Source: UBA6544 sp049601975
GTDB lineage: Bacteria > Pseudomonadota > Alphaproteobacteria > UBA8366
Assembly: GCA_049601975.1 (NCBI GenBank)
Contig: JBMYRC010000046.1
Coordinates: forward strand, 1 to 27,959
Reading direction: 5' to 3'
Length of the DNA stretch: 27,959 bases
The position numbers were made by a program, and so were the translations under genes. The notes beneath the pieces are model-generated. The model saw only the letters and a program-made list of their open reading frames with translations, searched no databases and was not told the DNA's origin. Below, piece by piece: positions 16,501-23,739 of the stretch; positions within the stretch are counted from its first letter, which is position 1; every line of letters starts with the position of its first letter.

Positions 16501-17580
16501 TTAACGGGACCCGTGAGCGCCATGACCGGCGTCACGCTCAGCGTCGGCCTGCTGCATCAATTCGAACAAAATGCCTTCTCGCACACCGCGATCCGCGACG
16601 CGGATGCTGCCTACCGACCAACGCCGCATGATCGCTTCCAGCACCGCACACCCGGCGATCACGAGCTTGGCCCGCTCGGCCCCGATACAGGGATGAGCTG
16701 CCCGCTCCTCGCACGCCATGTGCCGCAAGCGTTCGCTCACCGATTGCACTTCGTCAAAATCAAGTGTGGCGCCATCCACCATGGATCGGTCATAGCGCGG
16801 CAAATTCAAAGAAACTCCAGCCAACGTCGTCACCGTGCCAGAAGCCCCCAACATCTGCACGTTGCCCTGGCGGACCGCATCACCGATCTGATGACGGCGG
16901 CAAAACGTCTTCAACCGCTCCTCCATATCGTAGACAATCTCTCCATAACGGTCCTGGCAAATCGCTTCTTCGCCATAGCGTTCGCTGAGGCTGACCACGC
17001 CGTGCGGGATCGACATGCTATCAACCATCTCTGGGTGTTTACCTTCGGTGCGCATCCAGATCAGCTCCGTACTTCCGCCACCGATATCGAACATCAATCC
17101 ATGCGATCGGCTCTGATTGATTAAGGGTGCGCATCCTTGTAATGCCAACCGCGCTTCTTCCTCGCAGGAAATCGTCTCAATCGTGAGGCCCAATTCCGAT
17201 TCGACACGCTCCTCGAATAATGAACGATTGGCTGCTTGCCGACAGGCTTCCGTCGCCACGCAGCGCAGCTTATCAGTCTGGTGCCGCTTTATCTTCGACG
17301 CGCAAATTTTTAATGCTTCGACCGTCCGGTCCATCGCCGCTTGGCATAATTCCCCGTTCCGTTCGACGCTCTCGCCAAGCCGAACGGTCCGCGAAAAAGC
17401 GTCGATCACGCGAAAAGCGCGCCGCGTCGGTCGCGCTACCAAAAGTCGACAATTATGGGTTCCCAGATCAACCGCCGCATAGGTGTGCTGCCAACGCCCA
17501 CCGTCGTTTCCGTTGCGGTGCGCTTCGCCGTACCGGTGCGGCCGGTTGTTCCGACCGAGCTGTTTCTTTAGCCCCGCCAT
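16501..17580 (-). CDS. Ppx/GppA family exopolyphosphatase or pppGpp phosphatase
   Basis: A 359-residue actin-fold (ASKHA) phosphatase. The first phosphate loop is AAVDLGTHNCRLLVA, the second is LMFDIGGGSTELIWM, and LGASGTVTTLAG is the third nucleotide-binding segment. It has the short architecture without the C-terminal HD-like domain, which is common in alphaproteobacteria. The start at ATG 17580 is chosen because GGGGGA lies 8 bases upstream; 12 more residues are possible from 17616. Whether it hydrolyses polyphosphate or pppGpp cannot be told from the sequence. It heads the operon ppx-rlmE-guaB-rsmB. Confidence 0.9.
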   Translation of the reverse strand: MAGLKKQLGRNNRPHRYGEAHRNGNDGGRWQHTYAAVDLGTHNCRLLVARPTRRAFRVIDAFSRTVRLGESVERNGELCQAAMDRTVEALKICASKIKRHQTDKLRCVATEACRQAANRSLFEERVESELGLTIETISCEEEARLALQGCAPLINQSRSHGLMFDIGGGSTELIWMRTEGKHPEMVDSMSIPHGVVSLSERYGEEAICQDRYGEIVYDMEERLKTFCRRHQIGDAVRQGNVQMLGASGTVTTLAGVSLNLPRYDRSMVDGATLDFDEVQSVSERLRHMACEERAAHPCIGAERAKLVIAGCAVLEAIMRRWSVGSIRVADRGVREGILFELMQQADAERDAGHGAHGSR

Positions 17581-17743
17581 TCGGGCAATCCCCCAACGGT
17601 TTTCGCGGCAGACCATTTATAGCTTTGGCCGTTGAGCAGCATCGTATCGAAAGACCCGACAGAGGCCAAGGGCGAGTCACAATTCGATGTCAAACGCCGC
17701 TACACAAGTGAAGACGAATGTTTTGGACGCCCGCCCACGCTGC

Positions 17744-17817
17744 TGGAGTATGGTGTAACGGTAGCACGACTGACTCTGAATCAGTTAGTCCTAGTTCAAA
17801 TCTAGCTACCCCAGCCA
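17744..17817 (+). tRNA. tRNA-Gln (anticodon CUG)
   Basis: A 74-base cloverleaf including an encoded CCA. The acceptor TGGAGTA pairs with TACCCCA (one A-C mismatch at position 4-69). The D-stem is GTGT/GCAC. The anticodon stem is ACTGA/TCAGT with loop CTCTGAA, so the anticodon is CTG. The T-stem CCTAG/CTAGC has a C-C mismatch at its base. The UGG-CCA ends and discriminator G are typical of tRNA-Gln. The two mismatches are unusual and could lower its function. It is 81 bases upstream of the broken P450 gene. Confidence 0.88.
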
Positions 17818-17898
17818 ATCATCCGCGCGACCGCTGGACGCCCAAACCTAATACCCGATAGGCTCACTCCCAAAGAGGCATACTGGGGAGGGGAACCC

Positions 17899-19182
17899 GT
17901 GGCGGACGCTTATCATAAAATCCACACCGAACGCGCGCCGGCACCGTCCGGCTGCCCGGTCGATCATGGGTTCTCGCCATTCGCGCCCGACTATATGGCG
18001 AATCCTTATGCCAAACTAGAGCGGTTGCGCGGAGAGCCGCCGGTCTTTTACTTCGAAAAACTGGGATATCTGGTCCTCACGCGGATGGAAGACGTGTCCA
18101 ATGTCTTTAAAAGCCCAGACATCTTTTCCGCAGCGAATGTGCAAGACCCTGTCTTGCCGATCTGCGACGCGGCGGCGGAAATATTGGCGACGCCGGACTA
18201 CAATCCCATCGCCGTAATGTCGAACCGAGCGCGGCCCGATCACACGCGCATCCGGAAGTATACCTTGGCGGGTTTCTCCAGTCGCCGCATGCGGATCTTG
18301 GAGCCTTTCATCCGTCAGCGCTGCGAGAGCATGGTTGACGCCATGCTTGCCAGCGGTTCACCGGCGGAGTTCGTCGGAGCACTCGGCCATCCACTGCCGG
18401 GCGGGACCATATTTCGCTTCATCGGCTTTCCGGAGGCAGACGACAAGAAGCTGAAGGATTGGACGACGAACCGCCTCGCCTTCACCTGTGGTCAGACCAG
18501 CGATGCGAAACAAATCGATATTGCCGGCAAGATGCTCTTGTATTGGCGATACTGCGTGGATTTCGTGAGAATGCGGCAATCCGACCCGGCGGATGATTTT
18601 ACGTCGGAGCTGCTCGCCGCCCATGCGGCTGACCCGGATGAACTCAGCTACGAGGAAATCCAATCCATCGTTTACGGTCTCTCCTTTGCGGGGCACGAGA
18701 TCGTCACCAATTTCCTGAGCAATGGACTGATCAGCCTGCTGTAGGATCGCCGCCAATGGGAAGCAATCTGTGCCGATGCGGCGCTCCTCCCCAATGCGGT
18801 TGAGGGAATCCTGCGCTACAACTCACCAGAGACCAGTTGGCGGCGGGTCGCGGCTCAGGACACCGAACTGGCTGGATACAAAACCCCGGCGGGCACCCAG
18901 ATTTTCCTCTCCCTCGGCTCCGCTAATCACGACGAGGCGCTGTTCGACAATCCTGAAACTTTCGACATCCACCGCGAGAATGCCCGCGCCAACATTGCCT
19001 TCGGCCGTGGCATTCACTTCTGCCTTGGCAATCGACTGGCCATCATCAAGGCGACGATTGCCATAGAAACCTTGACCCAACGAATACCGTCCCTCGACTT
19101 GGTTGCGAACCAACGATCTGATTTTTTCCCAAATTTCACCTTCCGGGGGCCGAAGGAACTCTGGCTAACGTGGCAAGTCTAA
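17899..19182 (+). pseudogene. Cytochrome P450 interrupted by an amber codon and lacking the ExxR glutamate
   Basis: One frame runs from GTG 17899 (strong GGGGAGGGGA ribosome site) to TAA 19182, 427 codons, the length of a bacterial class I P450. A TAG at codon 282 (18742-18744) splits it. Before the stop is the I-helix GLSFAGHEIVTNF, with AGH-E but Ile-Val where the family has Thr-Thr. After it, in the same frame, are EGILRYNSPE (K-helix), the PERF-like region and the heme loop FGRGIHFCLGNRLA with Cys375 as ligand. The K-helix ExxR motif, normally E-x-x-R, has Gly at codon 303 (GGA) where the invariant Glu is expected. Two independent lesions point to a real pseudogene. The substrate is unknown. 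Confidence 0.85.
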
Positions 19183-19491
19183 GTGCCCGGAAATCACGGT
19201 GGATGGCCTCCTGGGTAAAAACAGGTTATTCTCTGCAGAGCAGACACGATATTTTGGATAAGGTTCTTACCGGACGATGAAACCAGTACAATCGCACCTC
19301 CTCTTCCCTCCCTGCCGGAGCCGAATCGTGGCGGGCGTCATCATGTTCGCGCTATTCTTTGGAATGATGTCCTTACTATCGGACTAAATTCGCATCGCGC
19401 CTCCCCATATGGGTTTAATTGGCGCTCAGAATCATTACATCAACGGCTTCAAGAGACTGCGCGTCTGGACGCGCTCGAGGGACACAACACA
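19183..19491 (+). promoter_or_regulatory. Leader region of metA with hairpin at the start codon
   Basis: This 309-base gap holds one short open frame (see 19277-19387). It also holds the palindrome CTCTGCAGAG (19231-19240) and, next to metA, a hairpin GCGCGT-CTGG-ACGCGC (19459-19474) just before the GAGG ribosome site (19477-19480) and ATG (19492). Such a stem could influence metA translation. A SAM-II riboswitch was looked for and not found. Only CAACGGCTTC (19441-19450) recalls the SAM/SAH riboswitch core, but its closing stem is absent. Confidence 0.3.
19277..19387 (+). CDS. Possible 36-residue membrane peptide
   Basis: An ATG-to-TAA frame of 37 codons in the metA leader. The peptide has a polar/basic start (KPVQSH, then PPCRSR) and a strongly hydrophobic second half from residue 17 (IVAGVIMFALFFGMM), long enough for one membrane helix. 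The positive residue just before the helix suggests the N-terminus stays in the cytoplasm. The ribosome site is weak (AAGG about 14 bases upstream). No family is recognised, and it may not be translated. Confidence 0.3.
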   Translation: MKPVQSHLLFPPCRSRIVAGVIMFALFFGMMSLLSD

Positions 19492-20418
19492 ATGCCGATC
19501 ATTATTCCGGACAATCTGCCCGCGCGGAAAACCTTGGAACACGAGGGTGTTCTGGTCATCAGCGAGCCGGAGGCGATCCGTCAGGACGTCCGGCCGATGC
19601 GTGTGGCCTTGCTCAACCTCATGCCGGAAAAAATCAAAACCGAGACACAACTGACACGGCTGATCGGCGCGACCCCATTGCAGGTTGAGATGACCTTGCT
19701 AACAACGTCGAGCTACACACCGAAAAACACCTCAGCCGACCACCTTCTTGCATTCTATCGGTCGTGGGAATCTGTCCGCCACCTAACGTTCGACGGTTTG
19801 ATCATCACGGGTGCGCCGATCGAAACCATGCCATTTGAAGAGGTTAAGTATTGGGATGAGTTGACCAAGGTCCTCGACTGGTCGCAGACCCATGTGCAAG
19901 AGACGCTCAATATCTGCTGGGGCGGCCAAGCATCGCTCTACCACTTCCATAAAGTGCCGAAGTACAATCTAGCGGAAAAGCTATTTGGTGTTTTCCCGCA
20001 CCGGATTGAGACGCTCAACACAACCTTCCTGCGCGGCTTCACCAACAGTTTTCCGGTTCCGGTTAGCCGCCATTCTGAAAACCGGCGCGCGGATATCGAG
20101 GCGGTCCCGGACCTCAAAATTCTCGCGAGTTCGGACGAAGCCGGCATGTGCCTGATACGAGATGAAGCGCATCGACAGCTCATCATGCTTAATCACTTGG
20201 AATACGAACATGATACGCTCGCGGAGGAGTATCAACGGGATATCGACGCCGGGGAGGAAATCAAGCCACCGTCCTACTATTTCCCAGAGAATGATCCCAC
20301 GCAGGAGCCAGTGAATTTCTGGCGCCCCTTGGCGCATCTGCTGTTCGCGAACTGGATCAACTACCTCTACCAGACGAGTCCGTTCGACACTTCGGAAATT
20401 CCGCGAGTTCCAAGCTAG
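19492..20418 (+). CDS. metA: Homoserine O-acetyltransferase, MetA fold (MetAA)
   Basis: A 308-residue enzyme that activates homoserine for methionine synthesis. The E. coli MetA catalytic residues are all conserved at the same numbers: Lys47 (NLMPEK), Cys142 in NICWGGQA, and His235/Glu237 in NHLEYE. Residue 111 is Glu (GAPIETMPFE). In this family Glu111 is associated with acetyl-CoA and Gly111 with succinyl-CoA, so the product is predicted to be O-acetylhomoserine. The length is normal. The ribosome site is GAGG 11 bases before the ATG. It ends in TAG and is convergent with the amidase gene, with only three bases between. Confidence 0.93.
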   Translation: MPIIIPDNLPARKTLEHEGVLVISEPEAIRQDVRPMRVALLNLMPEKIKTETQLTRLIGATPLQVEMTLLTTSSYTPKNTSADHLLAFYRSWESVRHLTFDGLIITGAPIETMPFEEVKYWDELTKVLDWSQTHVQETLNICWGGQASLYHFHKVPKYNLAEKLFGVFPHRIETLNTTFLRGFTNSFPVPVSRHSENRRADIEAVPDLKILASSDEAGMCLIRDEAHRQLIMLNHLEYEHDTLAEEYQRDIDAGEEIKPPSYYFPENDPTQEPVNFWRPLAHLLFANWINYLYQTSPFDTSEIPRVPS

Positions 20419-20421
20419 CCC

Positions 20422-21846
20422 TTAACTGATCCAGCCAAGAGCGGGCCGGACATCCTTCCAATCCGTCGTTTGCTCGTAAGCATACCCGGCGCGTAACAAC
20501 ATTGCTTCGGCAAACGGCTTGCCGTTCAGCAACAGACCGATCGGCAATCCTTTCGAGGTAAATCCACAATTGATCGACAAACCGCAAAGACCGAGGCGGT
20601 TGCCGATGTTGGTGTTCGCCATGTATTGCCCGGCATATTCTAGATAGACCTCCAAGGACTCATCGACTGTCGCCACCGGCATGGCTGGAATGCGGCTTGA
20701 AGGCGACAGGATCACATCAACATCGCGCAACGTTTCCAACTGCGCGGCGCGGAGCCTTTTCAACTCCCGCATCATTTTTACGTAGTCGGTCGCAAGATAG
20801 TCACGCTCGCCCAACATGCGGGGTCCGACGACCGGATCCATCAGATTGAGCTTAGTCTCGATACGTTCCGCGTGGATGATCGCCGCCTCCGTCCCATTCA
20901 CGTAGGAGCCCATCGCTGAGACCGCAGAAGCTTCGGGATAAGCTACATTCTCGACCGTGGCGCCCAGATCTCGGAACACATCTGCTGCCGCCAGTACCGC
21001 TTTCTCCACTTCGGGGTCGACGTTGTCGAAGAATGCATTCTGCGGAATACCAATGCGCAGCCCTTTCGCCCCAGCCTTTATGGAGACAAGCACGTCTTCT
21101 GGGCTAATACCGAAGGTACTATCGTCTCGTGCGTCTTCGCCTTGGAGAATTTGATAGACCAGCGCCGCATCCTCGACACTACGGGTCAGAGGTCCCACGG
21201 AATCGAGAGTCCAACTGAGCGGGAAGATACCGAAACGACTGATCCGCCCGACGGTCGACTTGAGCCCCACCGTACCAGAGAGTCCCGCCGGCACTCTTAC
21301 CGAACCACCCGTATCGGTACCGAGACCCATCGGCGCCATGCCACTGGCCACCGCGACCGCCGTCCCGGCGCTAGAGCCGCCCGGCACGCAATGTTCTTCG
21401 CTCCATGGATTGTGTGGCGTTCCTTGAATGTGATTGATGCCGACAATGCCCTTAGCGAACTCCACCGTGATGGTTTTACCGAGCACGATCATCCCTGCCG
21501 CTGCCAATCGCCGGGTCACTTCGCTCTCTTCGGTCTTCGGTGCGGTATCCAAGGTTCGCGATCCCGCCGTCGTTGGCAATCCGACCACGTCGTATAAATC
21601 CTTCACCGCGTACGGGATGCCGTGCAGCGGCCCGAGATCGCGACCCGACCCCAACAAAGCTTCTGCCGCTTTCGCCTCCGCCATAGCACGTTCCGCCGTC
21701 ACTAAATTGAAAGCATTTAGCGGCCCATTCAGCTTTTCGATGCGCGCGATCAAATGCTCGGTCAACGCCGTCGGCGTCGTCTCGCCCGACCGCAGCATCG
21801 CGGCCAATTCCGTCATCGATCGATAGTGAAGCGGCTGATCGCCCAT
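20422..21846 (-). CDS. Amidase signature family protein
   Basis: A 474-residue amidohydrolase. The Ser-cisSer-Lys triad is visible: Lys in PYAVKDLYDV, the cis-Ser in CVPGGSSAGTAVAVASG, and the nucleophile Ser in GLGTDTGGSVRVPAG. The N-terminal helical segment (LNAFNLVTAERAM) and the length are typical for a stand-alone amidase. The substrate is an amide, but nothing in the sequence fixes which one; glutamyl-tRNA amidotransferase is unlikely without gatC/gatB. It is divergent from the operon of LLM oxidoreductase, dioxygenase and hydantoinase genes, with about 96 bases between, and so may share a regulator and pathway with it. Confidence 0.9.
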   Translation of the reverse strand: MGDQPLHYRSMTELAAMLRSGETTPTALTEHLIARIEKLNGPLNAFNLVTAERAMAEAKAAEALLGSGRDLGPLHGIPYAVKDLYDVVGLPTTAGSRTLDTAPKTEESEVTRRLAAAGMIVLGKTITVEFAKGIVGINHIQGTPHNPWSEEHCVPGGSSAGTAVAVASGMAPMGLGTDTGGSVRVPAGLSGTVGLKSTVGRISRFGIFPLSWTLDSVGPLTRSVEDAALVYQILQGEDARDDSTFGISPEDVLVSIKAGAKGLRIGIPQNAFFDNVDPEVEKAVLAAADVFRDLGATVENVAYPEASAVSAMGSYVNGTEAAIIHAERIETKLNLMDPVVGPRMLGERDYLATDYVKMMRELKRLRAAQLETLRDVDVILSPSSRIPAMPVATVDESLEVYLEYAGQYMANTNIGNRLGLCGLSINCGFTSKGLPIGLLLNGKPFAEAMLLRAGYAYEQTTDWKDVRPALGWIS

Positions 21847-21942
21847 AATGCCCTACCCGCGTGAATTGATTTGTCGGCTGGAAACCTGCCGCGCGGGAGC
21901 GATCTTGATAAACTCGCTCGTATTTTACAAGGAATTGCCGCC

Positions 21943-22791
21943 ATGAAATTCGGCGCCGCCATCTTTTTCACTGATTATTCGATTTCACCGACCGCGTTGG
22001 CGCCTGCCCTTGAGAAGCGTGGCTTCGATTCCCTCTGGTGTCCGGAGCATTCGCATATCCCGTTGTCGCGCGATTCTGAATGGCCGCAGCAGGGCGAATT
22101 ACCGAAAAAATATTACGACGTGATGGACCCCTTCATCACCCTGTCGCAGGCGGCAGCGGTGACCAAAATGCTGAAAGTCGGCACCGGTATCTGTCTCGTC
22201 CCGCAGCGCGACCCGATCCAGACGGCGAAGGAGATCGCCTCATTGGACACCCTCTCCAATGGCCGGTTCCTGTTTGGTGTCGGCTCCGGCTGGAATTCCG
22301 ACGAATTAGCCAATCACGGCACCGAGTTCAAATCCCGGCACAAGGTCCTGGAAGAACGGATCGCGGCCATGCGCGTCATCTGGTCCCAATCGAAGCCGGA
22401 ATATCACGGCGATTACGTCAATTTCGATCCCATGATGACCTGGCCGAAACCGGTCCAGCAGCCGGGGCCCGCCGTATATATCGGCGGTGAGTTCCCCTAT
22501 GGCGCGCGCCGCGCCCTGGCGTTCGGCGACGGATGGCTACCGCACGCGAACCGCCCCGACTATGACTTGCTCGATAAATTACCGGAATTCCGGGAGATGG
22601 AAGCCGCTGCCGGCCGCGCACCCGGCAGCATGCCGATCACGGTTTTCGGGCCAAAGGAAGAACGCGCCGTTTTCGAACGCTATGTCGAGGCCGGCGTCGA
22701 GCGGATTGTCCTTAACATCGCACCGATGTCCGCGGCCGAGACCCTGCCGATCCTCGACAAATGGGCTAAGTTAATGGATGGGATCAGCTGA
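21943..22791 (+). CDS. LLM class flavin-dependent oxidoreductase
   Basis: A 282-residue luciferase-like (F420/FMN-dependent) oxidoreductase with a TIM-barrel fold. Recognisable segments are MKFGAAIFF at the start, GFDSLWCPEHSHIP, GTGICLVPQRDPIQTAKEIA, SLDTLSNGRFLFGVGSGW, YIGGEFPYGARRALAFGDGW and a C-terminal barrel strand around residues 255-265 (VERIVLNI). Start ATG 21943 is chosen because AAGGA lies 9 bases upstream and the family starts here; an upstream start would add 24 unrelated residues. It heads a plus-strand operon with a TfdA/TauD dioxygenase and HyuA/HyuB genes. Monooxygenation of a small organic compound is likely; the substrate is unknown. Confidence 0.88.
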   Translation: MKFGAAIFFTDYSISPTALAPALEKRGFDSLWCPEHSHIPLSRDSEWPQQGELPKKYYDVMDPFITLSQAAAVTKMLKVGTGICLVPQRDPIQTAKEIASLDTLSNGRFLFGVGSGWNSDELANHGTEFKSRHKVLEERIAAMRVIWSQSKPEYHGDYVNFDPMMTWPKPVQQPGPAVYIGGEFPYGARRALAFGDGWLPHANRPDYDLLDKLPEFREMEAAAGRAPGSMPITVFGPKEERAVFERYVEAGVERIVLNIAPMSAAETLPILDKWAKLMDGIS

Positions 22792-22808
22792 ACCGGGGAG
22801 ATACGCTC

Positions 22809-23705
22809 ATGGCCATCGACGTTACCCGCAAACACGCGACATTCTTTGCAGAGGTCACAGGCGTCGACTTACGTGATCCCGACGAAGCGTGGCGCGAGGT
22901 CGAAGCCGCATTTAACGAACACGCCATCCTGCTGTTCCGGGACCAGACCCTCAGCGACGAGCAACACATCGCATTCAGCGAGCGGTTCGGCCCCGTCATC
23001 ACCGCCACCAACTATCACTGGAAGACAGAGAAGCGCCGCGTCCACGCGCAAATGGCCGACATCTCGAATATCGGCGATAATGGAAATATCCTGCCGCCGG
23101 ATGACGAGCGTCGCATGCACAGCCGGGCGAATAGTCTTTGGCATACGGACAACACCTTCAAAATTGTCCCGTCCCGGTGCTCGCTTCTGCTGGCACGCGA
23201 GATCCCCGAGGTAGGAGGCGACACGGAATTCGCCGATATGCGCGCCGCCTACGACGCTCTACCCCAAGCCAAGAAGGACGAAATAGAGGACCTGGTGGCC
23301 GAGCACAGTATATTTCATTCCCGCTCCCTCTTGGGCTATGACGGCTTTACCGACGGCGCTAAGGCCGAACTACCACCGGCCCCACAAGTCCTGGTCCGCT
23401 ACAATCCCGAGACGGGTCGCAGGGCGCTCTATATTGCCTCCCACGCATCTCACATCGTCGGCTGGCCGGTTGAAAAGGGTCGCGCCCTGCTCGACGACCT
23501 CATGGTGCACGCAACACAATCCGAGTTCGTCCATCGCCACGAATGGCGCACCGGCGACCTGATCCTTTGGGACAATCGCTGTACCATGCATCGCGCCACT
23601 GAATACGACGACCTAAACGCGCGGCGCGACCTACAGCGCACCACGGTCTCGGACGAGATTAATTCCGTCGAGCGGCGGGAGATGGAGCGAGGAAACACAG
23701 CTTGA
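22809..23705 (+). CDS. TauD/TfdA family Fe(II)/2-oxoglutarate dioxygenase
   Basis: A 298-residue non-heme iron dioxygenase that couples 2-oxoglutarate decarboxylation to substrate oxidation. The iron ligands are the HxD pair in LWHTDNTF and the distal His in CTMHRATEYD. The 2-oxoglutarate-binding Arg lies in LNARRDLQRTTV. The N-terminus (FAEVTGVDLRDP, then HAILLFRDQTLSDEQHIAFS) is typical of TfdA-like members, which cleave ether bonds of aryloxyacids or act on related carboxylates. GGGGAGA lies 9 bases before the ATG, and the LLM gene ends 17 bases upstream, so they are co-transcribed. Confidence 0.9.
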   Translation: MAIDVTRKHATFFAEVTGVDLRDPDEAWREVEAAFNEHAILLFRDQTLSDEQHIAFSERFGPVITATNYHWKTEKRRVHAQMADISNIGDNGNILPPDDERRMHSRANSLWHTDNTFKIVPSRCSLLLAREIPEVGGDTEFADMRAAYDALPQAKKDEIEDLVAEHSIFHSRSLLGYDGFTDGAKAELPPAPQVLVRYNPETGRRALYIASHASHIVGWPVEKGRALLDDLMVHATQSEFVHRHEWRTGDLILWDNRCTMHRATEYDDLNARRDLQRTTVSDEINSVERREMERGNTA

Positions 23706-23739
23706 CCCCTCTGCTCCACGCGCCAGTCTTAGTTCGGAC

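Noticed and set aside
17724..17843. Direct repeats around the tRNA as attachment sites of an integrated element
   Set aside because: They are only 9 bases long, about 110 bases apart, and no integrase or mobile gene lies between or nearby.
12837..18744. General reassignment of TAG to an amino acid
   Set aside because: bamB, guaB and metA end in TAG at normal family lengths, so TAG is an ordinary stop here. No tRNA with anticodon CUA is seen in the window.
19441..19491. Possible SAM/SAH-type riboswitch before metA, from the core-like CAACGGCTTC and a GAGG that could pair with it
   Set aside because: The closing stem around the core cannot be formed with the flanking bases, and no SAM-II consensus is present. 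Only a short motif match remains.
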